Source: Bordetella genomosp. 8 (GTDB lineage Bacteria; Pseudomonadota; Gammaproteobacteria; Burkholderiales; Burkholderiaceae_B). Taken from it: a stretch of 64,000 nucleotides of DNA. A program made the translations under genes and the position numbers. Positions 1 to 7,984 of the stretch are shown here, one piece after another. The notes beneath the pieces are model-generated. The model worked only from the letters and a program-made list of their open reading frames with translations, was not told where the DNA came from and searched no databases. Location of the stretch: assembly GCF_002119685.1 (NCBI RefSeq), contig NZ_CP021108.1, positions 5,270,001 through 5,334,000 on the forward strand. The letters are read 5' to 3'. Numbering within the stretch: position 1 is the stretch's first letter; each line of letters opens with the position of its first letter.

Positions 1-140
1 CCACGAGTGATGACTGAAATACAAACCCGGTCAGGGTTCGTATTACGAAAACGAGCATCCACCGAGCGACTATGCCCGCGGATCAAATAGCTACATACGT
101 CCGTATCCAACATGAACAGCGGGGACTTCGTGCCGGACAT
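1..140 (-). CDS. vapC: VapC-type PIN-domain toxin, 3' part cut by window edge
   Basis: Only the first ~46 codons are present, reading leftwards off the window. The ATG at 140 lies 2 nt after the antitoxin stop codon, the spacing expected of a coupled toxin-antitoxin pair. The N-terminus reads MSGTKSPLFMLDTDVCSYLI, and MLDTDxCSYLI is the typical first strand of VapC toxins, containing the first acidic active-site residue of the PIN nuclease. VapC toxins are RNases that cleave tRNA or rRNA and are neutralised by their VapB partner. The remaining acidic residues lie outside the window, so activity cannot be judged. Confidence 0.85.
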   Translation of the reverse strand, partial: MSGTKSPLFMLDTDVCSYLIRGHSRSVDARFRNTNPDRVCISVITR

Positions 141-142
141 GT

Positions 143-415
143 TCACTCTTTCCAGTCATCGAAGATGCCGCCTGGGACGGTCGGCTGGTTGAGAGGCCGG
201 TCCGCCATGTAGTCTGCCGGTACCAAGGTTTCGTCTCGCAGCTTGAAGAAGGCATCCCACGCGGAGGCATGCGGCTGTTCCGTGATGGTTACAGCACCGG
301 TGGCATCGTCGCGAGTGATGTAGACCGTTTCCGCGGTGAAGCTGAAACCGGAGGGTAAACGCACGGCCCAGCTGTTGCCCGACTTGAACACTTTGGTTTT
401 TTTGGTGATCGCCAT
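143..415 (-). CDS. vapB: VapB/VagC-type AbrB-fold antitoxin
   Basis: This is a 90-residue protein. It starts MAITKKTKVFKSGNSWAVRLP, the swapped-hairpin AbrB/SpoVT DNA-binding domain of VagC/VapB antitoxins (residues ~5-48). The acidic, aromatic C-terminus (ending GIFDDWKE) is the usual toxin-wrapping tail. The start at 415 is chosen over upstream in-frame codons because GGAGG lies 5-6 nt before this ATG and the AbrB domain begins here. It binds its own promoter (inverted repeat at 452-478) and inhibits the VapC toxin encoded 2 nt downstream. Confidence 0.9.
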   Translation of the reverse strand: MAITKKTKVFKSGNSWAVRLPSGFSFTAETVYITRDDATGAVTITEQPHASAWDAFFKLRDETLVPADYMADRPLNQPTVPGGIFDDWKE

Positions 416-443
416 CGCGGACCTCCGCCGAACCCGGTTGGGC

Positions 444-472
444 ATTATAGGAACGTATATACATATTGTATA
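444..472 (-). promoter_or_regulatory. Predicted sigma-70 promoter of vapBC
   Basis: On the minus strand a perfect -10 TATAAT occupies 449-444. The -35 is TATACA (472-467, 4 of 6 matches to TTGACA) with 17-bp spacing. The -35 lies inside the right arm of the inverted repeat, so antitoxin binding there should block RNA polymerase. Transcription would start near 437, giving a ~20-nt leader before vapB. Confidence 0.65.
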
Positions 473-478
473 TACGTT
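452..478. promoter_or_regulatory. vapBC operator: perfect 12-bp inverted repeat
   Basis: Arms aacgtatataca (452-463) and tgtatatacgtt (467-478) are perfect reverse complements separated by tat. The AT-rich site stands out in GC-rich surroundings, 37 nt upstream of vapB, where an AbrB-type antitoxin would bind for autorepression. It overlaps the predicted -35 hexamer and spacer of the vapB promoter. Confidence 0.8.
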
Positions 479-686
479 TTCAGAGATGAGATAGGACGGT
501 GCGTGAAGCCCGGCGAGGGAAAAGCAAACAGACATGACCCGGTTCCATGAAGCGCGCTGCTCGACACACGTCGAACGACCGCTGAATTTGAGACAGGCCT
601 GAGTCACCCCATGACGAGGAGGCTTCCATGTTCCAAGCCGCTATACAGTCTGTTTTCTCGACACCGCTGCAACATACAACGACAGC

Positions 687-1451
687 TCAGGTGTGCTTGC
701 CGATCGCCCGCGCCGCGCGCATCACCAGCGGTCCCAGCTCAGCCCGCGCTCGCTCCAGCGACCACCTCGGCTTGGGGACCGAGATATTCACCGCCGCGAC
801 CGGTTCGCCGGCGTCGCCCAATATCGTCGCGGCGACGTTCACATCCCCGGAATAGAACTCTTCATCCGCATAGGCGTAATGATCGCGCCGCGCCTCGTCT
901 ATCAATGCGCGCAGTTCGGCCGGATCGGTGGTTGTGCGGGGCGTGTGCTTGATACGGGCCACAGCGCGCAGCTTCCTGTCCAGCTCCGCCGGCGGCAGGT
1001 GCGCCCATAGCGCTCGACCAGAGGCCGAGGCAACGCAGGGAATCCGCGTGCCGGCCGGCATATAGACGGGAATATGTTTGGCCGGCGCGACGCGCATGAC
1101 GAAGACCATGTTGTCCTGGTCGTCCGGCACCGACAGGTTGACGATCTCGCCGCACTCCTGGTTCAGCTGGTGCATGACGGCATGCGCGTGCTGGAACAGC
1201 GGCTGGCGATAGAGATAGCTGTAGCCCAGCCCCACCGCCTTCACCGTCGTGCTGTAGCGCTTGCTGCGCGGATCGCGCGTCAGATAGCCGGTCTGTTCCA
1301 GCGTATGCGCGACGCGCTGCGCCGACCCCATGGTGATGCCGTTTTCCTTGGCAATTTCCTGCAGGCTCATCGACGCATGCGCGCGGAAGCACTCCAGCAC
1401 GGCCAGGCCCTTTTCCAGGGATTGGATCAACAAGGCGGAAGACTCGGCCAC
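687..1451 (-). CDS. IclR-family transcriptional regulator
   Basis: This 254-residue protein has an N-terminal winged helix (roughly residues 8-70, ALLIQSLEKGLAVLECF then SLQEIAKENGITMGSAQR) and a C-terminal IclR effector-binding domain. It begins with GTG at 1451, preceded by AGGAG with 5-nt spacing. It is divergent from the oxidase/dipeptidase/Bug/GGT gene set, and the shared 137-bp region carries TATCGC/GCGATA inverted repeats (1517-1552) that are likely its operators. IclR proteins usually sense a small-molecule intermediate and control the adjacent catabolic operon, so it is the probable local regulator. The effector is unknown. Confidence 0.9.
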   Translation of the reverse strand: MAESSALLIQSLEKGLAVLECFRAHASMSLQEIAKENGITMGSAQRVAHTLEQTGYLTRDPRSKRYSTTVKAVGLGYSYLYRQPLFQHAHAVMHQLNQECGEIVNLSVPDDQDNMVFVMRVAPAKHIPVYMPAGTRIPCVASASGRALWAHLPPAELDRKLRAVARIKHTPRTTTDPAELRALIDEARRDHYAYADEEFYSGDVNVAATILGDAGEPVAAVNISVPKPRWSLERARAELGPLVMRAARAIGKHT

Positions 1452-1516
1452 GGCGGCTCCTGGATCGGGCTAGGGAAACCCTTACGTTGTTGGGCGGGAC
1501 ATCCGCGCGGTATAAC

Positions 1517-1552
1517 TATCGCTATACGGATTTCATTATCGCATAGCGATAA
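1517..1552. promoter_or_regulatory. Inverted-repeat operator cluster in IclR/oxidase divergent region
   Basis: A 17-bp site ttatcgc-ata-gcgataa (1536-1552) is perfectly palindromic. A further half-site tatcgctat (1517-1525) is the exact reverse complement of atagcgata (1543-1551). Length and position between a divergent IclR gene and its presumed target suit IclR binding. Binding is inferred. Confidence 0.65.
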
Positions 1553-1588
1553 TACACACGCGAGCATCATTCAGCACCGAGGCCACCG

Positions 1589-2881
1589 TTGGATTCAGAA
1601 GAAAAGCAGGCCGGACAGTCTTCCCCGCTGCCCGGCTCCGTCGACGTCGCCATCATCGGCGGCGGCGTGATCGGCGTCGGCACGGCCTATGCGCTGGCCC
1701 GCGCCGGCATGCGGGTCGCCCTGTTCGAGAAAGCCACGCTGGCCTGCGAGCAGTCCTCGCGCAACTGGGGCTGGGTGCGCACGCTGAACCGCGACCTGCC
1801 CGAAGTCCCGCTGGCGATACGCGCCAACCAGTTGTGGGGCGACATCCAGACCCGCATCGACGTGGGTTTCCGGCGCACCGGCATGCTTTACCTGCAGGAA
1901 ACCGAGGCCGACGCCGCCGCGCATGAGGCCTGGATGGCCAGGGCCAGCACCTACGGCGTCGACGCCATCCAGCTGGACCGGCGCGCGACGCTCTATCACC
2001 TGCCGGAATCGGGCCGCACCTGGACCGGCGCCATGTACAGCGCCACCGATGGCGTGGCCGAACCGCGGATCGCGGTCCAGGGCATCGCCACGCTCGCGCG
2101 CCAGGACGGCGCCATCATCCGCGAACACTGCGCCGTGCGCGGCATCGAACGTACCGCGGGACGGGTATCCGCGGTCATCACGGAACACGGCCGCGTCGCC
2201 GCGCAGGCCGTGCTGGTGGCGGCGGGCGCGTGGTCGCGGCTGTTCTGCGGCAACCTCGGCGCGAATTTTCCGCAGCTCAAGGTGCGCGGATCGGTGTTGC
2301 GCACGCAGCCCTTCGACGCCGGCCTGACCACGGCCATCAACGGCAAGGATTTCACCTGCCGCAAGCGCGCCGACGGCGGCTATACAGTGTCGCAGTTCGG
2401 CGCCTCGATGGCGGACCTGGTGCCGGACAGCTTCCGGCTGATGCGGCATTTCATCCGCCCCTGGCTGGCCAACAATACCTTCGTGCGGCTGCGTTTCGGC
2501 AAGCGCTTCTTCGAAGAACTGGCGACGCCGCGGCACTTCACGGCGGACCGCGTGTCGCCATTCGAATGCCATCGCGTGCTGGATCCGCTGCCTTCGCGCG
2601 CTGGCGTGCAGCAGGCCTGGCAGCGGCTGTCCGACGCCTTTCCCATTTTCAGGCAGGCAAGGATCGCACAGTCCTGGGCCGGCTACATCGACGTGACGCC
2701 CGATGCGATGCCCGTGATGGATGCCGTCCCTGGGCTGCCGGGCCTGTACCTGGCGTCCGGGTTTTCCGGGCATGGCTTCGGCATCGGTCCGGCGGTCGGC
2801 GAAGCCATGGCGCAGCTGATGCAGGGCACGCAGCCCGCCGTCGATCTGCGGCCGTTCCGCTTTGGCCGCTACGCCGAGTAG
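1589..2881 (+). CDS. FAD-dependent amino-acid oxidase/dehydrogenase (DadA/GlyOx-like)
   Basis: This 430-residue member of the DAO superfamily oxidises amines or amino acids with FAD. A dinucleotide-binding loop GGGVIG sits at residues 24-29, followed by a conserved EK acidic strand end and an SSRNWGW segment near the flavin. The C-terminal ASGFSGHGFGIGPAVGE motif (~390-406) closes the FAD site. No signal peptide or membrane segment is visible, so it is probably cytoplasmic. The assigned start is a TTG at 1589 without a strong ribosome-binding site; the Rossmann fold starts only ~17 residues later, so a start further downstream is unlikely. It is the first gene of the likely IclR-controlled operon. 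The substrate (glycine, D-amino acid or a secondary amine) cannot be read from sequence. Confidence 0.85.
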   Translation: MDSEEKQAGQSSPLPGSVDVAIIGGGVIGVGTAYALARAGMRVALFEKATLACEQSSRNWGWVRTLNRDLPEVPLAIRANQLWGDIQTRIDVGFRRTGMLYLQETEADAAAHEAWMARASTYGVDAIQLDRRATLYHLPESGRTWTGAMYSATDGVAEPRIAVQGIATLARQDGAIIREHCAVRGIERTAGRVSAVITEHGRVAAQAVLVAAGAWSRLFCGNLGANFPQLKVRGSVLRTQPFDAGLTTAINGKDFTCRKRADGGYTVSQFGASMADLVPDSFRLMRHFIRPWLANNTFVRLRFGKRFFEELATPRHFTADRVSPFECHRVLDPLPSRAGVQQAWQRLSDAFPIFRQARIAQSWAGYIDVTPDAMPVMDAVPGLPGLYLASGFSGHGFGIGPAVGEAMAQLMQGTQPAVDLRPFRFGRYAE

Positions 2882-2943
2882 CGCCGCGCGGCCGCCACAC
2901 CAGGACCACGAACACACCATCCTCCCGATCACGGAACCACGAC

Positions 2944-3963
2944 ATGGACAACATCAACGACCTGCACCGGCGATCCACCATCATCGACGGCCTGGTTTTC
3001 TTCAGCGATGGCAGCGCGCGCGACATGCTCGCGGGTGGCGTCAGCGCCATCAACCTGACCGTCACCGACATGGGTTCGGATTTCGAGCAGGCGCTGAAAG
3101 ACGCGATGGTTTGGCGCGAACGCTGCGCCGCGCCGGATTCGCCATGGCTGCTGGTCGAGCACGCCGAGGACATCGCGCGCGCCAAGCAGGCCGGCAAGCT
3201 GGGGCTGATCATGGGCTGGCAGAACGGTCGGCCACTGGGCGATCAGATCGATCGCGTGGCCCTGTTCCACACCCTGGGCATCCGCGTCATCCAGCTGACC
3301 TACAACGAAGCCAACCTGCTGGGCGACGGCTGCCTGGAGAAGCGCAACGCCGGCCTGAGCGATCTGGGCATCAAGATGGTCCAGGAGATGAACCGCGTGG
3401 GCGTCGCCATCGACCTGAGCCATTGCGCACCCCAGACCTGCCTGGATGCCGCCAGGCATTCCAGCAAGCCGGTGTTGCTGACGCATGCCAACGCCAATGC
3501 GGTGATCCCGCGACCGCGCAATAAATCCGATGACGTGATCAAGGCCGTCGCCGATACCGGCGGCGTGATCGGCTGCAGCATCCATGCCTATCTGAGCTGG
3601 CGCGGCGATCCCAAGCAGCAGCCGACCATGGAGGACTTCGTCGCCAATGTCCGTCATATCGGCCAGCTGGTGGGCTACGAGCACGTCGGCATCGGCACGG
3701 ATTTTCCGGCGGTGGATACGTATGAGGCGGTGCGCCACGTGATGGTGATGTCGCGCACCAAGTACGCGGCCTCGGGCGGCGACTTCTCCAACGCCTTCGG
3801 CGACGTCATGGAAGCGCGCTATCCGGTGGAAACGCCCACGCCGGCGCAGTTTCCCGAGTTCACGCATGCATTGCACCGCGCGGGCCTGACCGACACGCAG
3901 ATCATGGGCGTGCTGGGCGGCAACTTCCAGCGCGCCTTCGCGCAGAGCTGGAGAACCGCCTGA
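2944..3963 (+). CDS. M19 membrane-dipeptidase-family protein with altered metal ligands
   Basis: This 339-residue TIM-barrel protein of the renal-dipeptidase family (COG2355) hydrolyses dipeptides, D-residues included, or related amides in characterised relatives. Two histidines that bind metal in the family are kept (DLSH160 and LLTH181), as is the GxGxDF aspartate (GIGTDF, D253). The N-terminal HxD ligand pair is missing (TIIDGLVFFSDG) and the bridging glutamate of GVEGGH is a glutamine (GWQ93NG). It therefore belongs to a divergent subgroup whose catalysis may use one metal or a different reaction. No signal peptide is visible. It lies 62 nt after the oxidase and 42 nt before a Bug receptor. 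Confidence 0.82.
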   Translation: MDNINDLHRRSTIIDGLVFFSDGSARDMLAGGVSAINLTVTDMGSDFEQALKDAMVWRERCAAPDSPWLLVEHAEDIARAKQAGKLGLIMGWQNGRPLGDQIDRVALFHTLGIRVIQLTYNEANLLGDGCLEKRNAGLSDLGIKMVQEMNRVGVAIDLSHCAPQTCLDAARHSSKPVLLTHANANAVIPRPRNKSDDVIKAVADTGGVIGCSIHAYLSWRGDPKQQPTMEDFVANVRHIGQLVGYEHVGIGTDFPAVDTYEAVRHVMVMSRTKYAASGGDFSNAFGDVMEARYPVETPTPAQFPEFTHALHRAGLTDTQIMGVLGGNFQRAFAQSWRTA

Positions 3964-4005
3964 CGCGCCGGCGCCATCATCCAAAAGTCCACAGGGGGGA
4001 CCCAC

Positions 4006-5013
4006 ATGACCGCATTCTCCAGATCGATCGCGCGCGGCCTGCGTCGCACGGCGTTCATCGCCATGGGCGCTGCCGCGCTGCTCGCGCAACTGGCCCAGCC
4101 CGCGTCGGCGCAATCCGCCGACAACTATCCGGCTTATCCGGTGCACATCGTCGTGCCCTACCAGGCCGGCGGCTCGACCGACATCGTCATCCGCAAGTTC
4201 GCCGAGCTGGCGGCGCCCAGGCTGGGCCAGGCCATCGTCATCGAAAATCGCGGCGGCGCCGGCGCGACGCTGGGCGCGCGCGCCATCAAGACGGCCAAGC
4301 CGGACGGTTATATGCTGGCCGTCCTGCCCAGTCCGGTGTTCCGCATGCCCCACATCCAGGACATGGGCTACGACCCGGTGCATGATTTCACCTACATCAT
4401 GATGCTGAGCGGCTATACGCTGGGCGTGGCCGTGCCGGTGGACTCGCCGTTCAAGACCTGGGCGGATTTCATCGGCTACGCCAAGGCGCATCCGAATGAA
4501 GTCACCTACGGGACCGCCAGCGTGGGCAGCGCCTCCAACGTGATGATGGAAGACATCGCCACGCGGAACGGCGTGACGTGGCGGCACATCCCTTACAAGG
4601 GCGAATCGGATGTGTTGACCGCGGTGATGGGCGGCCAGGTCACCGCCTATGCCGGATCGACCACGGTGCAGCCGCTCGTTCAGGCGAAAAAAATGCGCAT
4701 GCTGGTAACGTGGGGCGAACACCGCAGCGCGCAATATCCCGAAGTGCCCACGCTCAAGGAACTGGACGGCACGCCGCCGGCCAATGCGCCCTTCGGCATC
4801 GCCGGCCCCAAGGGCATGCCGGCGCCCGTGGTGGCGAAGCTGCAGACCGTATTCAAGCAGGTGGCCGAATCCGAGCCGTTCAAGCAGGTGCTCACGCAAT
4901 ACGGCCAGGAGCTGGTCTACATGGACGGCAAGGACTACGCCGCCTATGCGGCCAGGCAGTATGCGCTGGAAGCGGACATCGTGCGCAAGCTGGGGCTAGC
5001 GCAGAACAAGTAG
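4006..5013 (+). CDS. Bug-family tripartite tricarboxylate transporter receptor, first copy
   Basis: This 335-residue periplasmic binding protein of the TctC/Bug family has a Sec signal peptide (residues ~1-36, basic start, then AALLAQLAQPASAQS). The mature protein begins with the family's YPVHIVVPYQAGGSTD ligand-loop motif and later carries the typical NRGGAGATLGA segment. AGGGGGGA lies a few bases before the ATG at 4006. Bug receptors bind carboxylated solutes and deliver them to a TctAB permease. No tctA or tctB is nearby, so it must use a permease elsewhere or act as a sensor. Confidence 0.93.
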   Translation: MTAFSRSIARGLRRTAFIAMGAAALLAQLAQPASAQSADNYPAYPVHIVVPYQAGGSTDIVIRKFAELAAPRLGQAIVIENRGGAGATLGARAIKTAKPDGYMLAVLPSPVFRMPHIQDMGYDPVHDFTYIMMLSGYTLGVAVPVDSPFKTWADFIGYAKAHPNEVTYGTASVGSASNVMMEDIATRNGVTWRHIPYKGESDVLTAVMGGQVTAYAGSTTVQPLVQAKKMRMLVTWGEHRSAQYPEVPTLKELDGTPPANAPFGIAGPKGMPAPVVAKLQTVFKQVAESEPFKQVLTQYGQELVYMDGKDYAAYAARQYALEADIVRKLGLAQNK

Positions 5014-5098
5014 CCGCGACAGGCGCGAGGGCAGGGACAGGCCGCACAACGGCAGGCGATAAGGCGATAACGGCATAACGCTTCAAGGGGTTGTTCGA

Positions 5099-6151
5099 AT
5101 GACCAGTTCTGTACCTTCTTCCTGGCGCGCGGCGGCACGGCGCGTTTCATCCGCCGTCCGACAGCATGTATCGAAGCGGCAAGGCTGGGCGGCGCTGCTC
5201 GCCGCCGCCATGCTGCTGGGCGTGGCCCACACGCCATCGGCCCGGGCGGCCGACTGGCCCGAGCGCCCGATACGCCTGATGGTCGGCTATCCGCCCGGCG
5301 GCGGCACGGATACCGTGGCGCGCGTGCTGGCCCAGCAGCTGACCAAGGTGCTGCACCAGTCGGTCATCATCGAAAACCGTGCTGGTGCCAGCAGCACCAT
5401 CGCCGCGCAGCAGGTGGCGCGCGCCGAACCTGACGGTTATACCGTGCTGTTCGCGACCGGTTCGCCCTTGACCGGCGCGCCGCTGACGATCAAGGGCCTG
5501 ACCTACGATCCCTTGAAGGACCTGGTGCCCGTGACGCTGATCGGCGGCGGGCCGTTCATCCTGGTGGCCAATCCCGCCTTTCCGCCCAATACCCTGCCGG
5601 AGCTGGTCGAGTACGCGCGCGCGCATCCCGGCCAGGTGAACTATGCGTCGCCCGGCATCAGCACGGCGAATTATTTCTTTGCCGAGGTGCTGAACCAGGA
5701 CGCCAATATCAAGACGGTGCACGTGCCTTACAAGGGCAGCTCGGCGCTGATCAACGACACGATCGCCGGACAGGTGCAATACACGCTGGATACCCCGGGC
5801 ACCACGCTGCCCCTGATCCATGCGGGCAAGCTGAAGGCCTTGGCTATCTTCAGCAAGAAGCGGCTCGATCGGGCCCCCGATATCCCCACTACCGTCGAAG
5901 CGGGATACCCGCAACTGGTCGGGGGCTCCTGGTATGGCCTGCTGGTGCCCAAGGGCACGCCGCCCGCCATCGTCGACGCGCTGTACAAGGCGACCAAGCA
6001 AGCGCTGACAGGCGAGGAAGTGCGCCGCGCCATGGAGGCGCGCGACGTCATCATTCAGGGCAGCACGCCGGCGGAGTTCAAGGACTACATCCAGGCCGAA
6101 TATACGAAGTGGAAAACGGTCACCGACAGGCTGGGCATCCAGCCGCAGTGA
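5099..6151 (+). CDS. Bug-family tripartite tricarboxylate transporter receptor, second copy
   Basis: This 350-residue paralogue of the preceding gene begins with a long signal region (residues ~1-50, ending SARAADWPE). The Bug motif WPERPIRLMVGYPPGGGTD follows, then ENRAGASSTIAAQQVA. The two copies share the fold but differ clearly along their length, so they are not a recent tandem duplication and probably bind different ligands or conformers. It sits between the first receptor and the gamma-glutamyltransferase gene in the IclR-linked operon and, like the first copy, lacks a neighbouring permease. Confidence 0.93.
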   Translation: MTSSVPSSWRAAARRVSSAVRQHVSKRQGWAALLAAAMLLGVAHTPSARAADWPERPIRLMVGYPPGGGTDTVARVLAQQLTKVLHQSVIIENRAGASSTIAAQQVARAEPDGYTVLFATGSPLTGAPLTIKGLTYDPLKDLVPVTLIGGGPFILVANPAFPPNTLPELVEYARAHPGQVNYASPGISTANYFFAEVLNQDANIKTVHVPYKGSSALINDTIAGQVQYTLDTPGTTLPLIHAGKLKALAIFSKKRLDRAPDIPTTVEAGYPQLVGGSWYGLLVPKGTPPAIVDALYKATKQALTGEEVRRAMEARDVIIQGSTPAEFKDYIQAEYTKWKTVTDRLGIQPQ

Positions 6152-6212
6152 TCCACTGGACAACATCGCGACCCAGCGTGACGCGCGCGCAATGCAAGCG
6201 CAGGAGAACAGC

Positions 6213-7976
6213 ATGGCAACCACCTCTTATGCCCCGGACCTGACCGCCGGCAGCGCGCCGCTCTCGATGCGGCCGACGTTGACCGGACTGAACCACATGA
6301 TCTCGGCGGGCCATTACCTGGCCACGCAGGCGGGCATGGACATCCTGCAGGCGGGCGGCAATGCCGTCGACGCCGGCGTGGCGGCCGGCATCGCGCTGGG
6401 CGTGGTGCAGAGCGACATCGTCAACTTCGGCGGGGTGGCGCCCATCCTGGTCTACCAGGCCGACACCCGCAAGGTGTGGAGCATTTCCGGATTGGGCTAC
6501 TGGCCCAAGGCCACGCGGCTGGACGATTTCCTGCAGAAGCACAAGGGCACGATACCGGCGGGCGTATTGCGTACGGTGATTCCCGCCGCGCCGGACGCCT
6601 GGATCACCGCGCTGGAGCGTTTCGGCACCATGAGTTTCGGCGACGTTGCGGCGGGCGCCATCCGCCTGGCGCGCGATGGCTACGTGATGTACTCGCTGAT
6701 GGCCGAAGTGCTGGAAGAGAACGCCAGGAACTACGCGCGCTGGCCTTCCAGCGCGGCCGTCTACCTGCCCGGCGGCAAGCCGCCGCGCGCCGGCGACATC
6801 TTCCGCCAGACCGACCTGGCGGGCAGCCTGCAATACCTGGCCGACGAAGAGCGCGCGCATCAGGGCCAGGGCCGCCTGGCGGGCCTGGCCGCCGCGCGCC
6901 GAGCCTTCTACGAAGGCGACATCGCCGCCGCCATCGTCAACTACCACAAGCAGGAAGGCGGCCTGGTCACGCATGAGGATCTGCGCGATTTCCGCGTCGA
7001 GGTCGACCCGGCGCTGGTGACGGATTTCCACGGGACCCGCGTGCACAGCTGCGGCTTCTGGTGCCAGGGGCCGTCGCTGCTGCAGATGCTGAACATCCTG
7101 GAGCCGCGCGACCTGAAGTCGCTCGGCCACAACTCGGCGGCCTATGTGCATCTGCTGACCGAGACCATCAAGCTGGCGTTCGCCGATCGCGAGGTGCATT
7201 ACGGCGACCCGCGCCACACGGACGTGCCGCAGCAGGCGCTGCTGTCCAAGGAGTACGCGCGGCAGCGGCTGGCGATGATAGACCCCGATCGCGCCGGCCC
7301 CGATATGCCGCCGGCCGGCCGCCTGCCCAGCGCCCGCGAGATCGAGCTTCGGGAAGCAGGGCCGGGCGATACGGCACGCACCGATCCGCGCCTGGACACC
7401 TCGTACGTCGCGGTGGTCGACAAGCATGGCAACGCCTTTTCCGCCACGCCCAGCGATGGCTCCTACAACTCCCCGGTGATACCGGGCACCGGCCTGATCG
7501 CGTCGGGCCGTGGCAGCCAGTCCTGGGCGGAGGCCGGCCATCCCTGCGCGGTCGGTCCGGGCCGGCGTCCACGCCTGACGCCCAATCCTTCCATGGCGAT
7601 CCGGCCCGATGGCTACGTGATGCCCTTCGGCACGCCGGGCGGCGACGTGCAGGTGCAGGCCATGCTGCAGACCTTCCTGAATATCGAGGTGTTCGGGATG
7701 GAGCTGCAGCAGGCCATCGAAGCGCCCCGCTTCGCCAGCTTCAGTTTCCCCTCGTCGTTCGAACCGCATACCGCGGTGCCCGGCCGGCTGATGATCGAGG
7801 ACCTGATCCCCAAGGAAGTCGGCGACCGGCTGGCCGCCATGGGCCATTCCGTAAAATGGTGGCAGGATCGCAACTGGCGCGCCGGCGCGATGTGCGCGGT
7901 GCGGCATGATATGCAAACCGGCATCCGCTGGGGCGGCGCCGATCCGCGGCGGCCGGCCTATGCCGCGGGATGGTGA
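6213..7976 (+). CDS. Gamma-glutamyltransferase-family Ntn-hydrolase
   Basis: This 587-residue GGT-family proenzyme is expected to cleave itself before a threonine to give large and small subunits. The predicted nucleophile is T396 in LDTSYVAVVDKHGNA. The oxyanion-side GTPGG motif lies at ~473-477 and the N-terminal QAGGNAVDAGVA block is present. The usual substrate-binding serine pair (xRPLSSMxP) is replaced by RRPRLTPNPS, as in cytosolic YwrD-like members, so strict gamma-glutamyl specificity is not assured. No signal peptide is visible, which suggests a cytoplasmic location. The ATG at 6213 is preferred over 6192 because AGGAG sits 6 nt before it. With the oxidase and dipeptidase-like protein it suggests degradation of a gamma-glutamyl or related amide compound. 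Confidence 0.88.
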   Translation: MATTSYAPDLTAGSAPLSMRPTLTGLNHMISAGHYLATQAGMDILQAGGNAVDAGVAAGIALGVVQSDIVNFGGVAPILVYQADTRKVWSISGLGYWPKATRLDDFLQKHKGTIPAGVLRTVIPAAPDAWITALERFGTMSFGDVAAGAIRLARDGYVMYSLMAEVLEENARNYARWPSSAAVYLPGGKPPRAGDIFRQTDLAGSLQYLADEERAHQGQGRLAGLAAARRAFYEGDIAAAIVNYHKQEGGLVTHEDLRDFRVEVDPALVTDFHGTRVHSCGFWCQGPSLLQMLNILEPRDLKSLGHNSAAYVHLLTETIKLAFADREVHYGDPRHTDVPQQALLSKEYARQRLAMIDPDRAGPDMPPAGRLPSAREIELREAGPGDTARTDPRLDTSYVAVVDKHGNAFSATPSDGSYNSPVIPGTGLIASGRGSQSWAEAGHPCAVGPGRRPRLTPNPSMAIRPDGYVMPFGTPGGDVQVQAMLQTFLNIEVFGMELQQAIEAPRFASFSFPSSFEPHTAVPGRLMIEDLIPKEVGDRLAAMGHSVKWWQDRNWRAGAMCAVRHDMQTGIRWGGADPRRPAYAAGW

Positions 7977-7984
7977 TGGATTGA

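Noticed and set aside
416..607. Upstream extension of vapB to a start at 607
   Set aside because: The AbrB domain begins at the ATG at 415 with GGAGG in front; the extension would cross the promoter and operator.
4929..5100. Possible frameshift or pseudogene between the two Bug receptors
   Set aside because: Both receptors are full-length with their own signal peptides and motifs; the spacer is ordinary.
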